Shown piece after piece: positions 35,101 through 45,600 of a stretch of DNA of 64,000 nt. The stretch is from Watersipora subatra. Lineage: Eukaryota > Bryozoa > Gymnolaemata > Cheilostomatida > Watersiporidae. The stretch covers positions 9,418,869 through 9,482,868 of the forward strand of contig NC_088711.1 of the NCBI RefSeq assembly GCF_963576615.1. The letters are read 5' to 3'. The position numbers and the translations under genes were made by a program. The first letter of the stretch is position 1, and each line of letters starts with the position of its first letter. The notes under the pieces were generated by a model that had not been told where the DNA came from, made no database searches, and worked only from the letters and a program-made list of their open reading frames with translations.

Positions 35101-38100
35101 TTTAACGATTGCTTGTGCAAAAAGAAATGCAGGATATTGACAATAGAAACAGGAGAATCAGTTTACCTTGCTCGGGTCCTCAAACTGCTCTTCATACTCC
35201 TGTATTGATGCTGGATTTATGTCGATATAAAAGAGCAGCCAAAGAATACACCAAATAAAGCCTAAAGAACCAAATGCATAGAACATCCACTTCCAATCCA
35301 AGTGAGGACAAATCTAAAAATAAGGTATCTCAATTATTACTGCAGGGTGATAAGGAAGAACATAACTTAACGCAAATGCGCAGGAAGCTGAAGAGAGTCT
35401 AGATTGGAAGAAACAAGCTCAATCTTCAGCAGGCGGATCATATAAAACTGTTCAAACACGCAGTAGCTCCTCATTATAATTGACAACATCTGCACAAGCC
35501 TCAGCTGACAATAAGCTTTAGTTCAAACAATGCTTACTATAGATGAGAGAGTCTGTCCGATGGATCCACATGCTATTAGATATCCAAAGGCTGTTGATCG
35601 ATGCTCAGCTCCAATCGCGTGAGAGAATATATGAAATATGGTTGGAAGACCTGTGAACAATATATGTGACCAATACATATCCACGCTTGTTTTATTAAAT
35701 AAAATAATGATCACCAGATCACCATGCAACACTACCATGACCACAAGTACTACCATGACCACTAGTACTACCATGACCACTAGTACTACCATGACCACTA
35801 GTACCACCATGACCACTAGTACCACCATGCAACACTACCATGACCACTAGTACTACCATGACCACTAGTACCACCATAACACTAGTACCACCATGACCAC
35901 TAGTACTACCATGACCACTAGTACTACCATGACCACTAGTACTACCATGACCACTAGTACCACCATGACCACTAGTACCACCATGACCACTAGTACTACC
36001 ATGACCACTAGTACTATTATGACCACTAAGAGTACCATGACCACTAGTACTACCATGACCACTAGTACTACCATGACCACTAAGAGTACCGCTATGACCA
36101 CTAGTACTACCATGACTACCAACACTACCATGACTACCAACACTACTATGACTATCGACCAATTAAGTTAAACAAACTAGTACAGCTGTTGGTACAGTTA
36201 AATCTTGATATAAAGAATTGATACAGTTAAAAATTCTCTTTGCATGTAAAAATCTATATTGGAGCAAACACTTCTATCTATAAGAATACATGTATTTTGT
36301 TTAACTCACCCAAAAGCAAAATCAATAACAATAAATACATAGTTGTAATAATGAGATAACATATGTACCGAACTTAAAACCAACTCATTACATATAAATA
36401 CGTAAAAACTATAAAATATAAAAATTACATGCAAAAACTAAATATTTAAAGATCAGTAAAATGTTTTTATTGTTACTTTATCTTAGAGATAAATGAACAT
36501 AGGTGTAGGCAATAGGTATGTTCAGTGGTAGAGTGATAGAAATATGTAGTGTAACTTACACTAACTAACATGTACACTACATACAACAATGTACATTAAC
36601 AAAGTTAATGTACATTGACTTTTACATTTGATTTTTAAAAAAACTTTCAAATTTTTATTTTCAGTGTCAAATATGTGATCTTCCGACAATCTCTGGACAT
36701 TGTAGGTTACTTATGTTAATTAAACAAGTTATTGACTTTGTACTTACATTGTATATTACACATTGTACTTACACATGTACACTTACATTGTATGTTACAC
36801 ATTGTACTTACACATGTACACTCACATTGTATGTTACACATTACTTACACATGTACACTTACACTGTATGTTACACATTGTACTTACACATGTACACTCA
36901 CATTGTATGTTGCACATTGTACTTACACATGTACACTTACATTGTATATTATACATTGTACTTACACATGTACACCTACATTGTATGCTACACATTGTAC
37001 TTACACATTGTACTTACACACGTACACTTACATTGTATGTTACACATTGTACTTACACATGTACACTTACATTGTATATTATACATTGTACTTACACATG
37101 TACACTTACATTGTATATTATAAAATACCTTTGCATGTCGACAAAAATAACACACACTAGTTACCACAGTTCTATTTATCTCAATATTTACATTTATATA
37201 TATTTTACGCTGAATCAATATCAGCTTTTTTACTATAAGTAATGGGTAATGCTTCAGTCACCGCCGTATATTTGAAATTTAGAAATGATTGTAAGTCTAG
37301 GTTTGACTTTATGATGAAAGTTTTCAAAACTTAATAGTGGAACATTTTATAATATTTAACAATGTATAATATATATTAAATAACTGCATAAAATATAGTA
37401 TTATGAGGTATAATAAATAGGCCAAGAGTTACTATAAACTATAAACATAAGCAAGGCCCAAACTTAGAGATAGACATCAAACACAAGTATGAAAACTATT
37501 CTATCACGTAAATTATTGCTAGAGTCAGTAGAGTATCCCTTGCATGGACAAGCATTATCAACATAGCCTTACAGACCTAAGCCCTCGCCGATGCCCAATA
37601 AGACACGAAGCCCAATAAGTTTCCAGAGAGAATCAGCAAAATAAGGAGTAATAAATGTAGAAAGAGACCAAAGTAGGACAGCCACTAGTAAAGTAAACTT
37701 CCCTCCATAACGCTTTGCAGCACTGGCTCCAAGAATCTGTAACAAATAACAAATTTTTTATAGCTCATTATATATAGTAAAACATAGGCATTAATGTAAA
37801 CTGAAATGTATGCTGATGAAAGTATATGTCAAATTCTCATAATATGACTGATGGAAATGAAACTTGAGGTGCTAAAATAAGGACCTGCTGCAAATAAATA
37901 AATATTTGTATCAACCGACTTGCAACATACTTACACCACTAGCCATATAGCCAACAGAAAATGAACTGAGAATCCATCCTTGGCCATGTAACGACCACTT
38001 GAACTGCTGTGACATGGGTATGATAGCTGTTGGCATAATGACCCGATCAGCAGCATTGATAAAATTGGCTGCTGCGCATAGAGCCACTATAGTGTTCACT

Positions 38101-38126
38101 TGACTAAATCCATAAGAATTCAGCAT
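29144..38126 (-). CDS. MFS anion transporter of the SLC17/PHT4 type, complete, 412 aa
   Basis: Eight coding exons: 37935-38126 (ATG at 38126), 37577-37736, 35538-35650, 35167-35313, 33293-33500, 30552-30699, 30216-30330 and 29144-29299 (TAG). Phases agree across every junction. The family moves anions such as phosphate, glutamate or nucleotides with H+ or Na+ coupling through 12 membrane helices. Visible marks: AADRVIMPTAIIPMSQQFKW after TM1; GWILSSFSVGYMASG in TM2; GIGEGLGLPTIF at TM4, where the family has G.GEG...P; AEHRSTAFGYL where it has ERSRA.G; NYIVMHWLPTYM at TM7; SAGHLSNHADVAPNFAGTTF and ISNTLATIPGI near TM10-11. The order resembles plant ANTR/PHT4 and animal SLC17A9, and the length is right. 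The donor after coding exon 2 is weak (GTCTGT). An acceptor just upstream of the ATG (38139) implies a non-coding first exon. Substrate unknown. Four minisatellites lie in its introns. Confidence 0.92.
29405..29640. repeat. Degenerate GGTATCA(N) minisatellite
   Basis: About 15 irregular copies of words like CATGGTATCACACATG with a loose 10-15 bp period. Many copies are locally self-complementary (CACATGATATCATGCATG). It lies in the last transporter intron, roughly 105 bp from the final exon. Confidence 0.7.
31553..31945. repeat. 33-bp minisatellite, about 12 copies
   Basis: The unit reads GATGCAAACACTCGCTACAG plus TACAACTACAGGT, with few differences. It lies in the transporter intron between 30699 and 33293. 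The 181-codon minus-strand frame (repeating CITCSCTVVSV) is an artefact. Confidence 0.92.
31998..32505. repeat. 23-bp minisatellite, about 22 copies
   Basis: The unit reads GTGAGTGAGACAGCTGTACA plus ATG. The 23-bp period shifts frame every copy, and all three minus-strand frames stay open (171-207 codons of the same SLTIVQLSHSPLYSCL word), which shows these frames are not selected as protein. It lies next to the 33-bp array in the same intron. Confidence 0.93.
32871..33165 (+). CDS. Possible two-exon 40-aa gene antisense in the transporter intron
   Basis: On the plus strand ATG at 32871 opens 64 coding bases to a strong donor (CCTT then GTAAGTGAC) at 32934. An acceptor (TTTCTATTATTCAG) at 33106 starts a 59-base coding exon 33107-33165 that joins in phase and ends TAA, overlapped by AATAAA at 33161. 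The 40-aa product has an acidic start (MSLPDEFDNYQ) and one hydrophobic segment (IPCAILHLAMIPYFV), like a small single-pass membrane protein. I recognise no family. The intron is 172 bp. Chance is quite possible for so short a frame; the fitting splice sites and polyadenylation signal are the only support. Confidence 0.25.
35723..36150. repeat. 15-bp minisatellite, about 28 copies
   Basis: The unit is TACCATGACCACTAG. It lies about 75 bp from the acceptor of the transporter exon 35538-35650, inside the intron. Open frames in both directions (TSTTM, SGHGS and VVMVV repeats) are artefacts. Confidence 0.93.
36590..36614. repeat. Short perfect inverted repeat
   Basis: TGTACATTAAC and GTTAATGTACA separated by three bases, in a transporter intron. 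Possibly the relic of a MITE. Confidence 0.6.
36745..37119. repeat. 39-bp minisatellite, about 10 copies
   Basis: The unit contains ACATTGTACTTACACATGTA and CACTTACATTGTATGTT, spaced 39 bp apart (CATTGTACTT at 36761 and 36800). It lies in the same transporter intron as the 15-bp array. Three overlapping plus frames of 136-159 codons are artefacts. Confidence 0.9.
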
Positions 38127-38138
38127 CTTCAATATTTT

Positions 38139-39684
38139 CTACAAAGCGATAGACTGTCAGCAACTAGTTATACGTAAGTTGATCTTTCACCAAACAGCAT
38201 ATTAAGCAACGAAAAAATTATCTTAAAACGGTAACTGCCGCAAAATGACACAAAAGTAAAAATAACTAGCAACGATTAAATTATTTTCATTGTTCCTTAT
38301 AAAACGTACAAGAGAGTTTACCTTAACAGTAAGATGAATCACTGGTACTCAGTTAACTGCACCCAATTGGTTCTTCATTGTCACAGCTGCATCTTTCTGT
38401 ACGAGATGTCTGTTGTATGTTATACTGTGTATATTTTTGGGAGGGAAATAACTACTACGGGAAAAAGCGGTACACACTACTCTGCGTTGGAACGGAAATT
38501 ATAACATACCTGGTTTCCTATGTTACGCGTGGCCCCATAAGCTATACCCCTATGTTAGTTGTATTAAAAAGATAAAGCTATTAATTAGTGAAAAGGGTTT
38601 GGCATGTTTTCAGAGAAGATAACTCCAAAAGTTGAGTAAACTCGACCGAACCCTGCTGCAATTTGGCTTATATTTAATTTATTGTTCAACGATTTTGCTT
38701 ATTAATAACATTTAATAAAAATATTTTTTTCTGTTTCAATATGTTTGTCATGCCATCACTCATAAGTAGTTTCATATTTTTAGCAAGTGTTTGAATTCAA
38801 TCATAATTATCACTATATAAGAAAAGGGTCGAGCTAGATTGCTGCAGTTACATAATTTACTCTCGGATGTAACAAACCAGTTGCTAGTGAATTGATACCC
38901 ATATTTATTTGAGACTCAATTTGTTTAAAAAACTATACTTCATTCCAAAAACACATTTTGCTGTTCTACATGGGAACAGTATTAATCTTATTACAATTCC
39001 TACCATATTGGCATGCCTTTGTGTGTATATTTTTGTGCAAACTTTTTTGATGTTGAGTTTTATGTTTTAACTGAATGTCGTTAGCTTTAGAGCTAATTAG
39101 TCAAATGATAGATCAGCAGGTCCTTATTTCAGCATCTCGAGTTGCATCCGCAACATCGTCAACAGTCATTTTAGGTGAATTTGACATTCACTTTCATCAA
39201 AATCTATTTCGGTTTGCATTAGTACCTGTTTTACTAAATATAATGAGCTGCAATGAGAACTGCTGACAGGCACTTCTAAAAATAGATATGATAAGCCAAC
39301 AATTTACTACATATACACTGTATATTTTCAGAACAGCACATGTGAATTAGGGTAGCAATAAGTAGACACAGCCTTACCCTTGAATACACGAAGAGGGGCG
39401 AAGATACAGTGAATTTATTTTAAACAGAAATATTTAATTAAGCTTTAGTTAAAAATATGCAGAATGCTTATTGATCAGCACTTGATGTCTTTCTATTTTA
39501 CAAATAAACTTGAAAGATAAATGAGTAATCGTCTTAAAAACAATTAATATCATAAATTTTAGTATTTTCTAAACTTAAGATCCCAAAAATGAAGTGTATA
39601 ACAGTAACATGTGCTGAATCTATAAAAATAAACCCTGAAAGAGGATATGTAAAAAAGACAGTACATAAATATAGCCGCTTATTT
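38139..39684. other. Intergenic: transporter 5' region and IQCE 3' region
   Basis: No gene recognised. The transporter's non-coding first exon and promoter should lie here. A minus-strand polyadenylation signal for IQCE (TTTATT on plus at about 39413) lies some 270 bp past its stop. The short open frames (38378-38575, 39075-39266) match nothing I know. Confidence 0.4.
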
Positions 39685-42600
39685 TTACATCATAATGTCA
39701 TCATCATCCTCGTCATCCAACTCTACAGCAGCTCTCTGCAATGAGCGGGAAGAATGCCGACGATCATACTTGACGGGCGTTGATCTCTTCAAAGACCCTG
39801 AGTTTCTTCGAGAGCGAGGAGTTATCAGCTCATCACTGATATTTTCTTCCTCTCCTGCTGAATCCAATGATGACCGCCTTCTCCCTATGGCGAATTATTA
39901 GTTATTGATTGGAATGATAACGATTGATAACATTGAAGATGGTGTCACAAAAAGAACCAACAAACACAAAAATCAACTTTCAAAGGTATTTTATCCAAAT
40001 AAATTTTGAAGATTGGTAGAAGTTTACATAACCCTAAAATGATAAAAGTCGTAAGAATTGCCGTGCCGCTTATAAAGGCCAGTGTGAAGTTGCAGCGTGC
40101 AGCCTACTTGAATAACTTGTGTCATTCATTACATAGAATCACTATCGCTAAGCTACATTTATCCAAAAGGTAAAACCAATATTACTTAACCACATTGAGC
40201 AATTTGTGTATTATGTAATGGATAGCATCACTATTACTGGACCACATCTAACAACTTGTGCGTTATCCAATAGATACAGTCACGATTGTCGATCAAATGA
40301 GACTTACTTGGACTAGACGCAGCTCGCTGTGTGTTTACAGAAGATCGTGGAGTTGATCGAACGCTTGGCGGTCTACAACACAGGAAGCATGGGTTATGTT
40401 CACCTAACATATGCAGACAGTAAAACACATGAGTACATAAAGCGAGTCCACTGCACTCTCACCTAGAAGAGGTAGAATTGTTTAGATAGTGTTTGCGAGC
40501 GCTGTGCCCCCGTAGCGATGATTGTATTTGCATGGCTGCTTCATCTGAGTCATAGCCCTCTGAATCCCGGTCTGCTGAACTTGGCCGTGATCTAAAAAAC
40601 AATAAATTGCTGCTTACGTTCCTAATTCTTCAAATTTAAATTTTAAACTCTTTAAATTACTGCTTCTTATATTGTTGGCAGAAATTAAGAACTAGAAAAA
40701 ACACGCTGTATTTATCTACCCAGTGGCATAGCAGCACCAACACTGAACAACACTAGCGCTGGCATAGCACTGTAATATCTGGTACAGATGCCAAAAATGC
40801 TGAGTAATGCGGTTTACTGTTTATATGAAAAAATAACAACTTTTACAAACATCTGCAAAATATAAATATAAATAAAATTGCCAAGTTTGTCAGTCTAAAT
40901 TATGTTTTAGGGCTACATACCTTGTATTCACATACTTCTGGCGGCTCCAATGACCTCTAACAGTAGATTGTAGAAGCTCTACAGCGTCGCTTAACTCCTC
41001 TTCTTCCTCTTCTTCCTCGTACCTTCGTAGCTGACGCCTGCGGGCGTCGTTTCCTCGTGCCGCACTTTGAATGACCATCGCTGCCTATTAAGAGGTGAGC
41101 AATGATGACAGCTGAACCTTTTAATGCAGGTCAATGAATGATAGGTACTGATGGCCAATAAAACTACAGACAGCAGGTCAATAAACTAACAAAAGATAGT
41201 GCAGTCAAATAAGCGGTTTTAATGGATACAGTCAGATTCATGGATAAACTGTCTAGATTCCTTAGTCTGGTTTACATTCTAATGAGATCACATAAATAGT
41301 AATTTTACCAGACAGGATACCGAATTTTATTGTGAGTGAGTTTTAAAATTAAATATACATCTTAAAACATGTCATGCAACAAACAGAAACCAACAATTGA
41401 TATCTATACTGAGATTTTCCGAGAGTTATACATCAGAGCAGAGTTTTAAAGAAAAAGCCCATTAAAGAGTTTGGTTATTAAAGTAAATAGCAAACACTGA
41501 TAGAAAAAACATCAACAGCTTGAAGCGTGCAGGTGGGACTAGATAGAGTGTGCCATACTGCTTTAAGCGATAAATTGTGCATCATATCTATAAGCTAGAA
41601 AATAGAACTATCTTCACCTCTATCTACGAGCTAGTTAATACTGTGTGCGTGGCTCTGCCCCTTATAAAAACTCAAGCTATACGATGTCAGGCGACCATAT
41701 TAAGGCCTTTAATACTCCATACAATACAAGAGGATGCAACGTGTGACAATATATAGCAAGACTTTGCGGTTGCGGTGAGCAGCTCGTACCTTCCTAGCCT
41801 AACGGCGAGTAACTCAACACTCGCCAATAAATATATGATACTATCCCCTGAATGCAGCATTTCTTTATGGCAGATTTTGTACGTGTGCACAAAACAGGAT
41901 CAACCAAATTTAGGCAAACAGAGTGTTCAAGCACTCGGTTTAAAATGGATAATTATACTGCAAGGCCAAAGTGAACTCCGTGGAGGCCATAAAAGTCCGT
42001 GTTGTATTTATACACCCCACATTAACTTTCGAGTGGTGATTATACAATTACACCTACTGGCTTGCATGTACATTTATGGAGTGCGGTAACAAGAAATTTT
42101 CTTTAAAATAAATAATTAATTAAAAAAATTCTCTGTGACAGTTAGCTAATCCATTTAAAACCTTTTAATACATGATCTGATTTCAAAAATAAGAATTTTG
42201 AATAAAAGATTTTCAGACAATCATGTTAAAAACTAAGCGCTTTTAATATAGCGTTGCAGCTGTTTCTTGTTTACACAGTTTAAACACTGGGTGGTTAAAA
42301 TGGCTGATGTTAAACACTTTTAAATACACTTATTTATTATTTTATATTTAATATTTAAAATGAGTGTAAGTAAAAAAAAGACTTTATTTTATATTACAAC
42401 TTGCAGTAACTGATATGCGTCATGTAATGAGTAGAACGAAGTATAATATGGCGGAGTTCCAAGTAAACCTCACTATGTAATTTTTAAAAGTAAATGAAAA
42501 AAGGAACACAACTCCCAACTTCCTTGTAGAGCTATGTAGCAACTCGAAAGGGCTAAGAAAATTGTCAGCTGAGCCTAGACTATACGTTGTGGTGACTAAT

Positions 42601-45600
42601 GTGGATGGGAACTAGTAACTAAGTAACCTTCTTGAACAGATTAGTTTTGGTTATGTAGGTAAATCCTAGGAACAATGACTATTATTATCACATTCTAGCA
42701 CCAGAGTTGGTTTATATGAGGTTTTTGTTTGATGGCTGGACAAAATTGAATTTTAGCCAGTTAATGTTAAACTTTAAAAAAATAACACTATCTTTACAAC
42801 TGAAATCCATGTAAAATGACTACAATAAAAATAAGTAGGTATGAAGGTAAGCTTCAACAACTAAACAGCATTACCTAGCCCTGAGCTGGAACTGAAATTA
42901 TGTCATAAACGAGCTAGTTTTAGAAAAAGTATACGAAGGCAACTGGGCCAACAGACAATAAATAGGAATGAAAAGATGCTACATACATCATTCAGTTCCT
43001 CCTGCTCATGCCGATGCTTATTCCACTGGTGCTGAATTTGCCTAGCGGCTCTATTTGTCCGGAATTGCTCTACCTTGGCATTATGCTCTGCCAGCTAGTA
43101 CAAACAATAAAATACGTCTAATAAACAAAACTAGAAAAAGCGGCTAAATGTGAAACTACAGCAAGCCAGACAATAACAGCATAGGCGTGTGATAGAGACA
43201 ATACACAGCGCTGAACGTGAAATTTAGTAAGCGGAGTAGAAGGATAGAAAATAAACCTTAGCTAATAGCAACATGCAAATAACAGTTTATAAGTTTGTAG
43301 CTATTTGTCTGTCTTTACTATATACAAACCAATAAAACCTACAAAATGTAACATGAAAATCTTCCAGAAATATCCTCCAAGGTCGTAAAATAAATAATTT
43401 TTACTATAATAAGAGCAGTGTCCGTCCGTCTCTCCGAAGTCACGCTAAGAGTGTTGGGAAAAAAGATTGTCTCGCATGGGCTCTGAACCTTGGGCATCAG
43501 ATTCAGAGGCAAGCGTGCTACCACTAAACCACTCAGGTGCCTTACTAGTAAGGCTCCCACTACAGCACTCAGGCAAGCGAACTAGTAATAATAATACAAG
43601 TGGATGTGCAACAGCGCAATGCTACTTGTGATTAGCACGAATACAGAGCATATAACTGTAACTGCATATACAACCTATTCCAGCGCAGCTGTGTCATTGG
43701 TTGATCATCATAAATGGAAATTTTGTTTCTTTAAAATTCGCTTTTAAAAGTGACTGTTATATAATACTGTTTTTTTGTTAACTAAAAGAGATTCTAAATT
43801 TAAATAACAGAAAATCTGAAAATAATTGATCAGTCTCAAAGTTTCGAAAAAAACCGATTTAATTAGTACTTTAAATCAGATGGATATCAGTCATTGGTAT
43901 TGGTAAAGAAAGCCTAATGACCTAACAGTTTACAACAGAGCGAGAACAACAAACACCTTCCCCTTCCTTCTAGAATATTTAGTCTAATAACCTAACAGAT
44001 TAGGATGGAGCACGAACAACAAAAACTTTCGAGCTTACTTCCTCCTCTTCATGCTTATGCTGTCTCCAGCCTCTTTGGATTGTTTTAGCAGCGTGGTTTT
44101 CCCTGATGTCCCTGAGCCTCCTGTCTCGCCTCTCATTCTCCCTTGCTCTTGAGGATACTGGCCGATCTCGCGCAGAGGTTAAATGATCCCGTGGAGAAGC
44201 AGGTCGCTCTCGTGGAGAAGGAGGACGGTCTCTGAGAGACATTTGTCTCGAGCTATGGGGAGAGCTGTAACAGAACAACATTGCTTAGAGATGTATTTAA
44301 CAAAAGCGTTGAATAAGAACACATCGACCTTTATATATAAAACGACTGGATAGATGAACAGCACTAGATGAATTCCTGGCGTTGCCCGGATAATAAAAGT
44401 CTTTGCAAAGAAAATTTTATTTTTATTTAACATATAACAACAGCTACGATTCTAACTTTCAAACTTCATATCATGAGAAAAGTGTTTTTTGCAGTTTAAA
44501 TAAATTAAGAGAAAAAATAAATCAACTGTAAAGGTTTTCAAACTTTGTCAAACAATTGTAACTTTCAAACTTCATACCTTGAAAAAAATGTTTTGTGCAG
44601 GTCAAATAAATTAAGAAACAAAATAGAACAACTATAAAAGTGTTTAAATGTAAATGTGAAATAATTAGTTAATAAACAAGTAATAGCTAAATTAAATCTG
44701 TTTTGCTACGATTACAATAAAAGATGATTTGGCAATGATACAATTTATGTGAACTGAGAAAACAAAACGAAAATCATGTATATGTTGAATTATTAATAAC
44801 AATTCGTGCATAGAAGTGTGTGTATAAAAAAGTTACTGTTCCACCAGAAGCTAGCAATCAAAACTTTGAATATGACAATACTGGTACCTCTCGATACTGG
44901 TACAAATGTAAAAATGAGATATCAGACTGTTTCTGTCTGACCAAACAAAGAGAGAGAGAATGTAGAAGCTATGCCTATTAGAGATAATACAATTGTGAAA
45001 AGCCTTGACCGCGATTTAGCAATTTAACCTGACGAAAAACCGGAAATAGAAGTTCGCGAAAACATGAAAATCTTCGCGTTTCACAGAGTTTCAATTAATA
45101 CGTCACTTAGCGCGTGCAATCAAGGAAAAGGTGTATACAGTATATAAGAGCTATGAATCATAAGAGACGTCGTACACTTGTAGTTAGACAATTGTATTAC
45201 TAATCTTCAGTTGTGTTCTACGAGGGTTCAAACTCAGCAGAATGCAAGCTTTTAATTTCAAAATTTTAATAGCTATAGCCAGACATACCGAAGGACATAC
45301 ACACATAGAGATGACAGACTTTGCGATTTATATATAGATGAATGTGGAAGTAGCTAGAATTCTACAAACTGTGTTTGTTAGTAGTAAATTTACTTTGCAC
45401 ACAAAAGCAATATTTTTGTTAGAAAACTAGAAAACCCAAAGTTAAGGCAGCTCAATGAATGAGGGTGCTGACAGCCAATAAAAGGTCACTGTAGATAGCG
45501 GGTCAATAAAAGGTCACTGTAGATAGCGGGCCAATAAAAGGTCACTGTAGATAGCGGGTCAATAAAAGGTCACTATAGATAGCGGGTCAATAAAAGGTCA

